This document shows positions 1 to 6,092 of a stretch of DNA of 26,203 bases, in pieces (the first letter of the stretch is position 1; each line of letters starts with the position of its first letter). The position numbers were made by a program, and so were the translations under genes. The notes under the pieces were generated by a model. The model was not told the origin of the DNA and did no database searches. It saw only the letters and a list, made by a program, of their open reading frames with translations. Location: positions 1-26,203 of the IMG/VR virus record IMGVR_UViG_3300030102_000661. The stretch is one strand, 5' to 3'. This stretch comes from a virus.

Positions 1-243
1 GACACTCTCCAATCTGTATTTACGTATATAGACTCTGCGCCGCAACTTTGGGTATATAGGGTGTTGCTGTAGGAAATGTGCCTTTTTTTGTGTACATATT
101 GTGTACAGCAGATCATCCTACAATAAATATTTGTTTACCACCTTGGGTTACAGCTTTCCATGGCATCGAACTAATAAGTCGTTCAGCCAGGCATCGGATC
201 TCGCGCGCGTAGATAAGACAAGCAGAAGATGTTTTATATATAG
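1..243. other. Non-coding gap downstream of terS
   Basis: No convincing gene is seen between the end of the terminase small subunit and the window edge. The gap holds a double TGTGTACA repeat (89-107), a GC-rich stretch around 130-212 containing a TCGCGCGCG run and two GGCATCG copies 28 bp apart (162 and 190), and at 5-10 on the minus strand a GGAGAG that could be the ribosome binding site of a gene starting just beyond the edge. By position that gene should be the large terminase subunit. That identity is inference. Confidence 0.5.
89..107. repeat. TGTGTACA double repeat, copy 1
   Basis: Two TGTGTACA octamers are separated so that their starts are 11 bp apart (89 and 100), about one helical turn. 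The same arrangement occurs at 8402-8420 and 8622-8640 around the attachment core. Each octamer contains the palindrome TGTACA. The spacing suggests a protein binding two sites on one face of the DNA. Its function is unknown. Confidence 0.7.
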
Positions 244-657
244 CTATCCTACTTTAACTTCACCGTTATCCCAGCTTAATGTAATACTATTCTCAGCTGC
301 CACACTAGGTTCATCCTTCTTATCTCTAAGACCATATGGCTGTATCCTGGCTAACGTCCACTTCAATGTGTCTATCTCCAAACGCCTTCTTTGTACCTCT
401 GCATTTAGAAACCTTGTATCAATACTTTCAGGCAAAGGTTGTACAGCTAGATCATTGATATGATCAGAAAAGTATTCTGCTTGCATCACTCTACCTTTAC
501 GATAGATATCCCACAGCTGCTCATCATCTTGTACAGCTCTTGTAATAGATCTATAGCTAGGCATACCTTTAGTCTTACAAATGCTTACCAGGCTTTCACC
601 GTTGGCTAACCGATTGGCTATGTTCTGCATTATTATCTTGTTGACTACTTTTGCCAT
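244..657 (-). CDS. terS: Terminase small subunit (Sf6-like)
   Basis: This protein should recognise the packaging site and recruit the large terminase. Residues about 10-45 carry a helix-turn-helix of the type seen in small terminases: ANRLANGESLVSICKTKGMP, then a short helix. An acidic and aromatic stretch follows (DDEQLWDIYRKGRVMQAEYF), typical of the 'E-ReaQAe' region of Sf6/P22-like TerS. The chosen start (657) has AAGGA five bases upstream. An in-frame start at 723 would add 22 hydrophobic residues with no ribosome binding site and would overlap the zinc-finger gene further. It is the last visible gene of the leftward operon, and the large terminase is expected next, off the left edge. 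The length of 137 residues fits the family. The family assignment comes from pattern recognition only. Confidence 0.72.
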   Translation of the reverse strand: MAKVVNKIIMQNIANRLANGESLVSICKTKGMPSYRSITRAVQDDEQLWDIYRKGRVMQAEYFSDHINDLAVQPLPESIDTRFLNAEVQRRRLEIDTLKWTLARIQPYGLRDKKDEPSVAAENSITLSWDNGEVKVG

Positions 658-748
658 AACTATCCTTACAAACTGGACAATATCCATTAACAATTGCAGC
701 TTTATGGATATAACATATTTCAAATTTTGGATTGTCTTGTTGTGACAT
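596..748 (-). CDS. Small zinc-finger-like protein overlapping terS
   Basis: This is a 50-residue reading frame starting MSQQDNPKFE. It contains C12-x2-H15 followed by C24-x2-C27 (ICYIHKAAIVNGYCPVCKD), a layout that suggests one zinc-binding site. The last third is Ser/Gln/Asn-rich and probably disordered. It overlaps the first 62 bases of terS in another frame, and the cysteine-containing part lies upstream of the terS start, where no other gene is present. No strong ribosome binding site is seen. Proteins of this size and pattern are common in phages, but I do not recognise a named family. The gene could be spurious, although four correctly spaced metal ligands in a short frame argue against chance. 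Confidence 0.5.
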   Translation of the reverse strand: MSQQDNPKFEICYIHKAAIVNGYCPVCKDSYGKSSQQDNNAEHSQSVSQR

Positions 749-802
749 ACAACTACATCTAGTGCTATTTTAACTTAAATATACCTGATTTCGGTACATT
801 CG

Positions 803-1195
803 TCATTTTTTATTTAACTTATAATACAATTTTATCAACGCATCCTGATACCTACGCTTTACAATTCTAGGATCATTAAGGCGTAATATCCTGGCTATCT
901 TAGACCATTGAACACCTCTATCACGATACGCAGCTGAATGAGCTACTGCCCAAACTAACTTTCTATCTTTCTCTTCCATCAATGCTAGGTAATCAGCAAT
1001 CTTATCATATCTATCTATCTCAGCATTTGTAGCTGACAATCTCATCTCTGATTTACCATCCCATCCATAACTATTCCAATCTTTTACATAATCAACCCAA
1101 AATGCCATTTTAGTCCTTCTAACAACAGAAGGTAGCTTTCTATCTGTTTCAGCTGCTTCTAGGAACTGATCATGTAATGCTGTTATGTTGGGCAA
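803..1195 (-). CDS. DUF6362-like HTH protein
   Basis: This is a 130-residue protein. Its C-terminal half (about 75-127) reads DRKLVWAVAHSAAYRDRGVQ then WSKIARIL and a basic recognition-like helix (DPRIVKRRYQDALIKLYYKL). That matches my memory of DUF6362 proteins from alphaproteobacterial prophages, which have 'DR.LVWA..' followed by a helix-turn-helix and a final 'A....A..LN'. A DNA-binding role near the terminase is likely but unproven. It overlaps the upstream gene by 26 bp and is followed by the zinc-finger and terS genes in the same operon. The N-terminal region has several Trp and Tyr residues (WVDYVKDWNSYGWDG). It could be a packaging or transcription accessory factor. Confidence 0.6.
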   Translation of the reverse strand: MPNITALHDQFLEAAETDRKLPSVVRRTKMAFWVDYVKDWNSYGWDGKSEMRLSATNAEIDRYDKIADYLALMEEKDRKLVWAVAHSAAYRDRGVQWSKIARILRLNDPRIVKRRYQDALIKLYYKLNKK

Positions 1196-1592
1196 GTGTC
1201 TTTTCCATTTCTATTATAAAATCATATTTCTCATAAAACGATGCTTCCTGGAGATTTCTCAGCAGCTGCATATAGTTTTGTTCGGAATAATTAGGACGTA
1301 TTTTGCGCAGTATTCTATCTAAACGGAACTGCATATCATCAGTTCTTCTACGCTCTTTAGCATTACGATAATTTACATTAAAATTTTTGGTGGTTTTACT
1401 GACAATAGATTTGATGGCGTTCTGCTTGGCAGTAGAGTTTACAGTAAAGTTTGCCGCATCGTTTACTTTGTTTTCTTTACTAATATTTTTTACTTGGAGT
1501 TTGTCTATACTGTTAGCTAGGGTGTGACGTAAACTTTGCTGTATAGACTGTCTACTAACGATTTTATCTTTTGATTTTTTTTCGTCAATCAT
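1170..1592 (-). CDS. Basic hypothetical phage protein
   Basis: A 140-residue, Lys/Arg/Asn-rich protein that I do not recognise. The start at 1592 is chosen because its ATG overlaps the upstream stop as ATGA; a longer frame to 1676 would run backwards into the DUF6378-like gene. The first 75 residues are low complexity (repeated Lys, Ser, Asn) and likely disordered. The second half looks helical, with a basic cluster (NAKERRRTDDMQFRLDRILR) and an amphipathic C-terminus (QLLRNLQEASFYEKYDFIIE). Nucleic-acid binding is possible from its charge alone. It sits between DUF6378- and DUF6362-like genes in a tightly overlapping operon. Confidence 0.6.
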   Translation of the reverse strand: MIDEKKSKDKIVSRQSIQQSLRHTLANSIDKLQVKNISKENKVNDAANFTVNSTAKQNAIKSIVSKTTKNFNVNYRNAKERRRTDDMQFRLDRILRKIRPNYSEQNYMQLLRNLQEASFYEKYDFIIEMEKTLAQHNSIT

Positions 1593-1867
1593 TTTTTTTC
1601 TTCCAACGCACCAGCTATGAATTTGTAATTCCCCCCATCTACCGCGTGATCCCTTTTGTATCCCCCTACGTCCCACCGAGTGCCTTTGAGTTCATCTAAA
1701 ATTCTTGCACTCTCAGCTGGTGTTACATCCTCTTTTAACTTTTTAGCCAGGACTAAACTGATTCGTGCAGCAAAATTTATAAACACCTCTTCATAGTTTC
1801 CATAGTTCTTGCCACGCTGCTCAAGTATATCAGAAGCTTCTTTTGCTAGTTGTTGTGGTTTAATCAT
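1589..1867 (-). CDS. DUF6378-like phage protein
   Basis: This 92-residue protein fits the phage family known as DUF6378. Features seen are an N-terminal 'A.ILEQRGKNYGNYEEVF.NFA', a central helix, then 'TPAESARILDELKGTRWDVGGYKRDHAVDGGNYKFIAGALEE', where family members have a similar 'K..R.......D..GY' stretch. The function of the family is unknown. It overlaps the upstream gene by 8 bp and the downstream gene by 4 bp (ATGA), so it is probably translationally coupled to both. Confidence 0.65.
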   Translation of the reverse strand: MIKPQQLAKEASDILEQRGKNYGNYEEVFINFAARISLVLAKKLKEDVTPAESARILDELKGTRWDVGGYKRDHAVDGGNYKFIAGALEEKK

Positions 1868-2540
1868 ATAAATTACCTTGCTCCATTTCTATTTCCCAGT
1901 TGATAGGTGTTTGCAAACTGTCAATTTGCCTTGCCATAATTTCAGGGCATTTGTTTTTATCTTTAAAATTTCTAGCTACATTTGTGCTATCAGCTGACGC
2001 AAACGGATATTTATCTCCACCCATCTGTAAACCTCTAAGCATATGAATGTATGGAATTTTGTTGTATTTTTTTATAAGTTCATTAAAAACAAAATCCATT
2101 CTAGCTCTCCATTTTTCAGAATTAACTATCCAAAATTCGCCTGAACTTCCAAAACAAACCTTTTGATAATTATCAACTAGATAAAACAAATAACTTATAT
2201 CCAGGTGTATATGCCAAACTGGACAAGCATAATCTTTACTAAATGGAAAAGTTTTTATTAGATTTTTTTGATCTTCAATTGTTCCATTTATTTTGTCAGG
2301 CGGTAAACACCAATGTGGATGACCTAGCTTGTCTTCTAACCAGCTGTAGTACCTATTAAAATCAACCTCTAAACCTTTTGTAAAAACACTAAAAGATCCG
2401 CAATCATACATTATGCTTTGTCCGATCTGTAAACATACCTTTACATCATCAGGTCTTGCAAAACTTACGCAAAAATGTTTACCAGCCATTTTATATAATT
2501 CAGACTTAGGAGTCATTGGTGTTCCGTGATAATGAAGCAT
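1860..2540 (-). CDS. Conserved phage protein, possible TIM-barrel transglycosylase-like enzyme
   Basis: A 226-residue protein with strong motifs: YHGTP (4-8), HFCVSFA (22-28), MYDCGSFS (44-51), VWHIH (108-112), CFGSSG (129-134), MLRGL (167-171) and ASADSTNVARN (181-191). Regularly spaced conserved segments ending in Gly, Asp or His suggest an alpha/beta barrel. The DCGSFS and ADSTNVA pieces recall phage proteins related to tRNA-guanine transglycosylase (DpdA-type DNA base modification), but I cannot prove homology. The start is set at 2540, where ATG overlaps the upstream TAA (TAATG). A start at 2558 would be inside the preceding gene. Unlike most early genes here it is long and motif-rich, so an enzymatic role is likely. 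Confidence 0.5.
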   Translation of the reverse strand: MLHYHGTPMTPKSELYKMAGKHFCVSFARPDDVKVCLQIGQSIMYDCGSFSVFTKGLEVDFNRYYSWLEDKLGHPHWCLPPDKINGTIEDQKNLIKTFPFSKDYACPVWHIHLDISYLFYLVDNYQKVCFGSSGEFWIVNSEKWRARMDFVFNELIKKYNKIPYIHMLRGLQMGGDKYPFASADSTNVARNFKDKNKCPEIMARQIDSLQTPINWEIEMEQGNLYD

Positions 2541-2788
2541 TACTCTGTTTTTCCACAAGTAATTTTGACACCCATATGATCACCAACTAAAACAACCTTG
2601 GCTCTTATTTTGTCTTCCATAAGTTTCCAAATGTCTTCCTGGTACATTTTTTTATCGTATATTTCTGATTGTAATTCTAATAAATCTTCAGCTTGTAAAA
2701 CTTTTGAAGTTGTTATCGTAGCTTCGTAAATATCAACCGCATTATTGTTTGGACATCTACACGCCAATTTTAAAAAATATTTATTCAA
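2540..2788 (-). CDS. Hypothetical small early protein
   Basis: An 82-residue protein that I do not recognise. It starts MNKYFLKLACRCPNNNAVDI, continues with a beta-like stretch (YEATITTSKVLQAEDLLELQ), a helix and a final beta-rich end (RAKVVLVGDHMGVKITCGKTE). Three cysteines are present (two as CRC near the N-terminus, one at the C-terminus). The layout resembles a small alpha/beta fold. It overlaps the zinc-ribbon gene upstream by 8 bp and couples to the next gene by TAATG. Confidence 0.6.
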   Translation of the reverse strand: MNKYFLKLACRCPNNNAVDIYEATITTSKVLQAEDLLELQSEIYDKKMYQEDIWKLMEDKIRAKVVLVGDHMGVKITCGKTE

Positions 2789-3092
2789 TGCCTAACTCCT
2801 TCAAATCTATAATTTCATCATCATCAAACTGCTCAAACTCATCGTACCTAGTTCTAGGCTCCTGGCGCCTTACTGGTAATACCTTCTTTTTGCCAGGTCT
2901 AATCATACCACTGGTAACCTGATTGACCCCTCTACGGAGCTTATTTACGTTTACTTTTTCTACTTCCCTAGTCTCCAGGGTATAAAATGAATATTTGCAG
3001 CTGGTACACACTCTTCTGCGTCTAACCTGGTTATCTTCATAAGCTCGACTATCTTTTACCTGAGTAGATTTTTTACACATTGGACAATTCAT
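2781..3092 (-). CDS. NrdR-like zinc-ribbon protein without ATP-cone
   Basis: Residues 1-40 match the zinc ribbon of the ribonucleotide reductase repressor NrdR: MNCPMCKKSTQVKDSRAYED, then RRRRVCTSCKYSFYTLE, with Cys3/Cys6 and Cys29/Cys32 as metal ligands and the NrdR-type DSR and RRRR motifs. In NrdR an ATP-cone of about 100 residues follows. Here there is only a basic linker (KKKVLPVRRQEPRTR) and a very acidic tail (DEFEQFDDDEIIDLKELGIE), 103 residues in all. It may therefore bind DNA without nucleotide control, or act as a phage regulator or decoy. It overlaps its upstream neighbour by ATGA. Confidence 0.7.
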   Translation of the reverse strand: MNCPMCKKSTQVKDSRAYEDNQVRRRRVCTSCKYSFYTLETREVEKVNVNKLRRGVNQVTSGMIRPGKKKVLPVRRQEPRTRYDEFEQFDDDEIIDLKELGIE

Positions 3093-3286
3093 AACAGCAG
3101 CTCCAGCTGGTCTGTTTCAGATTGTTTTTTTACTACCTCATAATCTACACCGTTATTGACTTGCCATATCTCATCCATGAGCTGCTTGAATAATCTTGGT
3201 TGTGTTGTGCGTATCTCATCATAAACATAAAATAATTCAGGATGCTCAACCTCTAGTCTATCCATCCAGGCAGCATACCAACTCAT
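3089..3286 (-). CDS. Hypothetical small acidic protein
   Basis: A 65-residue protein, MSWYAAWMDRLEVEHPELFY and onward, mostly helical and acidic, with no recognised family. It overlaps the VRR-NUC gene upstream and the NrdR-like gene downstream by ATGA junctions, so it belongs to the same coupled translation unit. Its position beside the nuclease suggests a partner or modulator, but nothing in the sequence proves this. Confidence 0.6.
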   Translation of the reverse strand: MSWYAAWMDRLEVEHPELFYVYDEIRTTQPRLFKQLMDEIWQVNNGVDYEVVKKQSETDQLELLL

Positions 3287-3693
3287 GCACCAAGCTCCTT
3301 GGCAAGTTTCTCGATTATCTGCATTTGTGTGTTGTCTTTTAACTCAATCAAGTTTGATAAAAATAATTTCATCTTTGAAAAGTTATCTATTACAGCTACA
3401 GCTGCACCAGCTTCTATCAGCTGTTCATGCATCTTTTTTTGTGAAGGTGTAGTTCTACCGCCTGGTCTTTTAAGCTCTAAAAATATACTGCATGGCACAC
3501 CATCCCAAAAGTAACGCTGTGGTACAAATATGCATAGATCAGGAAACCCAGCCTTCATACCCATAGCTTTCATTTTGACATGATAGTTTACATGGCGCTT
3601 ACCTTCATTTGGTGAATGATGATATATAGCGCCCCTGGGTAGTGCAGCATCTAACCAATCCACAACCATTTTATGAAATTGGTATTCTTTCAT
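3283..3693 (-). CDS. VRR-NUC domain nuclease
   Basis: A 136-residue stand-alone VRR-NUC (PD-(D/E)XK superfamily) protein. Visible motifs are an N-terminal helix (EYQFHKMVVDWLDAALP), GFPDL with Asp52, FLELKRPGGRTTPSQ with Glu73 and Lys75 plus the downstream Gln85, and a final 'G.AVAVIDNF' strand. Asp, Glu and Lys form the expected metal-binding catalytic set. Phage single-domain VRR-NUC proteins are thought to cut branched or flap DNA and often lie close to terminase or replication genes. It starts one base after the cro-like stop and overlaps the next gene by ATGA. Confidence 0.85.
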   Translation of the reverse strand: MKEYQFHKMVVDWLDAALPRGAIYHHSPNEGKRHVNYHVKMKAMGMKAGFPDLCIFVPQRYFWDGVPCSIFLELKRPGGRTTPSQKKMHEQLIEAGAAVAVIDNFSKMKLFLSNLIELKDNTQMQIIEKLAKELGA

Positions 3694-3694
3694 G

Positions 3695-3904
3695 CTAATC
3701 TACACGATAAAAATCGTTAGGCGTTACAGCTCCGTCAGTTACTGTCATAATCGCAGCCATATATTTGGCGCTTGGTATCATCCTATCTCTGTGTGTTTGA
3801 GGAAGACAAAAACGCCTGGCAATCGTTGCATGACTAGCACCAATCATTGCAGCTAACTTGGCATAACTCATTTTGTTTTGATCTTTAAATTCTTTTAATG
3901 TCAT
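3695..3904 (-). CDS. Cro-like HTH repressor
   Basis: A 69-residue protein with a Cro/CI-type helix-turn-helix: MTLKEFKDQNKMSYAKLAAM followed by IGASHATIARRF as turn and recognition helix, ending in the GAVTPNDFY stretch found in many Cro-like proteins. It is the first gene of the leftward early operon and is divergent from the CI-like gene. Start 3904 is preferred over 3928 because the protein then begins as Cro relatives do, and because the predicted promoter would start transcription at this ATG. The extra eight residues from 3928 have no ribosome binding site. Its expected role is to shut down the repressor promoter and choose lytic growth. Confidence 0.75.
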   Translation of the reverse strand: MTLKEFKDQNKMSYAKLAAMIGASHATIARRFCLPQTHRDRMIPSAKYMAAIMTVTDGAVTPNDFYRVD

Positions 3905-3938
3905 GCCTGGATTATATAGATTTGACATATACGGTCAA
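3905..3938 (-). promoter_or_regulatory. Predicted promoter of the cro-like operon
   Basis: On the minus strand TTGACC (3938-3933) and TATAAT (3916-3911) are separated by 16 bp, a near-consensus sigma70 promoter. Six bases follow before ATG at 3904, so the predicted +1 is the A of the start codon. The -35 box overlaps an operator-like site (3934-3945). Confidence 0.65.
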
Positions 3939-3945
3939 TACTGTT
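3934..3945. promoter_or_regulatory. Operator-like site O1
   Basis: GTCAATACTGTT matches the site at 4648-4659 (GTCAAAACTGTT) at 11 of 12 positions. Its reverse complement, AACAGTATTGAC, shares AACAGT and TGAC with the sites at 3966 and 8361. It overlaps the -35 box of the cro-like promoter, so binding should block it. Confidence 0.6.
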
Positions 3946-3965
3946 ATTTATTTTTTTATAGATGT

Positions 3966-3980
3966 AACAGTAACTGACAT
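3966..3980. promoter_or_regulatory. Operator-like site O2
   Basis: AACAGTAACTGACAT lies 15 bp upstream of the CI-like start codon. It differs at one position from AACAGTAAATGACAT in the integrase promoter (8361-8375). The core CAGT-A-ACTG is palindromic. It probably serves autoregulation of the repressor. Confidence 0.6.
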
Positions 3981-3994
3981 GGTGATATTATAAA

Positions 3995-4630
3995 ATGAAT
4001 GATAATATATTTAACATGATAAAGAATAATCAAAATAATTTAAAGCATCTCATAAGATTAGCTGGTTTAACACACGCTGAAGTAGCTGAAAAAAAAGGTA
4101 TAGCGCCTGAAAGTTTATCCAGGCATATATCAGGTAAATCGCAGTTTAGCATACAAGACGCAAGAGATTATGCAGAAATTCTTGATATAGATCCAAGTCA
4201 ATTACTTTTCCCAAATCCTAAAATTAGAGTTTATGGAGAAATAGTAGACGCTGATGTTGTTAACATGAAAGATAGCTCAGACCCTGAAGAATGGGTATCT
4301 ACACCATTTAGATATCCACCTTGGGTAGGTATTTTTGTAGATGTAAGAAAAAATTACAATACATTTTTGGATGGAGCACTTGAAACAGTTGATACTAGAC
4401 CAATTCAAAAACAAGAAGTTCCGCAATCTGCTTATGGTAAATGGTGCGTTGTAAAAACAGCTGATAAAAAAATTTTACAAAGAACAATTTATCCAACTCA
4501 TGATGGAAAGTTTACACTAGCTTCAGTAGGCGGCAGAGAAGTTTTACATGACCAAACATTATTGTTTGCTTGCCCAGTTTTATCTCGTGTCGAAAGACCT
4601 GAATTATTAGGTTTCAAAATTATTAGTTGA
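3995..4630 (+). CDS. CI-like phage repressor
   Basis: A 211-residue protein with an N-terminal XRE-type HTH at about residues 16-65 (LIRLAGLTHAEVAEKKGIAP, then SLSRHISGKSQFSIQD). From about residue 75 onward comes a beta-rich domain shaped like the LexA/CI peptidase-S24 fold (KIRVYGEIVDADVV..., GKWCVVKTADKKILQRTIYP, LLFACPVLSRVER). The usual catalytic Ser-Met motif is not seen. The matching region reads VGIFVDVRKNYNTFLDGALE, so self-cleavage is doubtful. The divergent cro-like gene, operator-like repeats and an adjacent recombination operon place it as the lysogeny repressor. Only a weak GGTG precedes the start. Confidence 0.75.
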   Translation: MNDNIFNMIKNNQNNLKHLIRLAGLTHAEVAEKKGIAPESLSRHISGKSQFSIQDARDYAEILDIDPSQLLFPNPKIRVYGEIVDADVVNMKDSSDPEEWVSTPFRYPPWVGIFVDVRKNYNTFLDGALETVDTRPIQKQEVPQSAYGKWCVVKTADKKILQRTIYPTHDGKFTLASVGGREVLHDQTLLFACPVLSRVERPELLGFKIIS

Positions 4631-4633
4631 CAC

Positions 4634-4665
4634 TTTTAACAGCTTCTGTCAAAACTGTTTATACC
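4634..4665 (+). promoter_or_regulatory. Promoter and operator of the recombination operon
   Basis: Immediately after the repressor stop lies a palindrome (4634-4654) built as TTTT-a-ACAG-ctt-CTGT-c-AAAA, overlapping GTCAAAACTGTT (4648-4659). A plausible sigma70 promoter, TTAACA (4636-4641), 18 bp, TATACC (4660-4665), is covered by these sites. The next start codon is at 4697. The dyad could also act as a weak hairpin at the end of the repressor mRNA. Confidence 0.5.
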
Positions 4666-4696
4666 CAATAAATAGTTAACAGAGGTTGTTTAGAAT

Positions 4697-5623
4697 ATGG
4701 AGTTCCCTTCACTGCCCAACTGGGCAACACAAAAAAACTACTTATGGCATTCTAATCCTGAAAGTAGACCAGTATGCAGAACATACTTTGATAAATGTAT
4801 TATAAGACCAAAACTCGATATAGCCTGGTCTATAGTCAAAGGCGAAAAGGACGGTGATAAAGATCACGCCTTAGAACAAATCAAAAAATATACTAATGAT
4901 GCAGCTAAAATGACAGCTGGTCGAGTTGTACAAACTTTAATTGACGATTACCGAATCAATAATAAAGCAGATACTATTGAAGATTGTATTGATGCTGGTA
5001 AAGAAATGTTTGCCGAATACAAACCTAAGACCTGGGATGATGGCAAGGATGAAGCACAACTAGAGATATGTCGTGATACTTTTGGTGATGTATTTAAGAA
5101 CGCATTACAAGGTTTAGATGAAGCGCAAAATAAAATGCGTATCAATAAACTAGAAGGTGAACGTAATTATATGTTTGCTGTTCCAGGTCTAGCATTAGAG
5201 TATAACGGCAAGCCTGATTTTAACGGACAAATAGAACTTAAAACCACCTGGGCAAGTGTAGCTAATACTAAATCAGGTAAAAGAGCAGCTAGTCTTCCAA
5301 CACAACCCAGTTGGTCGCATTTATGTCAGGTTGCTGGATACTGGGCATTTAAGCATGAACCACAATCAATTGTATATGCCAATGAGACTAGCTTCAGAGT
5401 ATTTACTCAAGAGAACTGCGAAAAACTAGCGCCTGAAGCTCTTAAAAATATTTGGAACCATATTGTAGCTAAATGTCGTATCCGTGAAAACCAGCTTAAA
5501 TCTGCTGAAACAGTTAATGATCTAATACAGCTGGTCGAACCTGACTTTAGCCATATGTTCGCCTGGGATATTCATCCTGACGTTTTATCAGAAGCAAAAC
5601 TTTTATGGGGATTTGTACAATGA
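4697..5623 (+). CDS. PD-(D/E)XK exonuclease (RecB/Cas4/YqaJ-like)
   Basis: A 308-residue nuclease. The catalytic motifs are GKPDFNG with Asp174, QIELKTTW with Glu180 and Lys182, and the RecB-family Gln-x3-Tyr motif in LCQVAGYW (Gln211, Tyr215). The N-terminal half is helical, with an SxxPVCRTYFDKCII stretch containing two cysteines. No full 4Fe-4S cysteine set is evident. With the annealing protein encoded three genes downstream it should form a Red-like two-component recombination system, the exonuclease making single strands for the annealing protein. It is the first gene of the rightward operon. Confidence 0.8.
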   Translation: MEFPSLPNWATQKNYLWHSNPESRPVCRTYFDKCIIRPKLDIAWSIVKGEKDGDKDHALEQIKKYTNDAAKMTAGRVVQTLIDDYRINNKADTIEDCIDAGKEMFAEYKPKTWDDGKDEAQLEICRDTFGDVFKNALQGLDEAQNKMRINKLEGERNYMFAVPGLALEYNGKPDFNGQIELKTTWASVANTKSGKRAASLPTQPSWSHLCQVAGYWAFKHEPQSIVYANETSFRVFTQENCEKLAPEALKNIWNHIVAKCRIRENQLKSAETVNDLIQLVEPDFSHMFAWDIHPDVLSEAKLLWGFVQ

Positions 5624-5757
5624 ATAAGTATCTAAAAATGCATATTGCAAAAGCAACACCTAAAAATAATTCATATACGTTTTGGTATACCCTGATACAT
5701 TTTTTAGGCTTTTGTAGCTTCACCGTGTTTATGATTTTTTTACTGGTGATACTATGA
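5620..5757 (+). CDS. Small single-pass membrane protein
   Basis: A 45-residue frame linked by ATGA overlaps on both sides (5620-5623 with the nuclease, 5754-5757 with the next gene). It starts MNKYLKMHIAKATPKNNSYT with positive charges, followed by one hydrophobic segment at about residues 21-45 (FWYTLIHFLGFCSFTVFMIF and the rest). The perfect stop/start overlaps support it as a real gene. No family is recognised. A membrane-acting early peptide, such as an exclusion or holin-like product, is possible but unproven. Confidence 0.6.
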   Translation: MNKYLKMHIAKATPKNNSYTFWYTLIHFLGFCSFTVFMIFLLVIL

Positions 5758-6092
5758 TTCAAAGAAATATGTTTGATAAATTAGAGGTTCCTAGAAACGT
5801 CCGTGAAGCACGCTTTCTAGAGTTTCATAAACAATACCCAATAGTTTATAGGCTATGGGATAGGTTCACCAGGGAATGCATTGATAAAGGTATGAACAGA
5901 GTAGGTTCAGCTCTAATCATGGAACGCATACGCTGGGAAACAAACGTAGTTATACAAGACAACACCGAAAATAATAAAAAATTAAAAATAAATGATCATC
6001 ACAAAGCATATTATTCACGGCTTTGGATGAAGAACAATCCACAATACAAAGGCGTATTTGAGACAAGAGGAGTAGAAGGAAGTAATGATTGA
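5754..6092 (+). CDS. Conserved phage protein of unknown function
   Basis: A 112-residue protein with a pattern I have seen in many prophages: 'FLEFHKQYPIVYRLWDRFTR', then a small helix, 'RVGSALIMERIRWET', and 'KINDHHKAYYSRLWMKNNPQ' followed by GVFETR. It is compact and rich in aromatic and basic residues, and its relatives often lie beside recombination genes, as here. The function is unknown. It overlaps the upstream membrane protein gene by 4 bp and the annealing protein gene by 8 bp. Confidence 0.65.
   Translation: MIQRNMFDKLEVPRNVREARFLEFHKQYPIVYRLWDRFTRECIDKGMNRVGSALIMERIRWETNVVIQDNTENNKKLKINDHHKAYYSRLWMKNNPQYKGVFETRGVEGSND

Noticed and set aside
20-97. 25-residue minus-strand frame starting MYTKKGTFPT
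   Set aside because: Very short, no ribosome binding site, starts inside the TGTGTACA repeat. Not enough support for a gene.
110-260. Open minus-strand frame of about 50 codons in the GC-rich gap
   Set aside because: No upstream start codon; the only ATG gives 17 residues. It could be an old extension of terS but nothing supports translation.
5547-5762. 71-codon minus-strand frame across the 5620-5757 region
   Set aside because: The plus-strand microprotein has ATGA overlaps with both neighbours; the minus frame has none.
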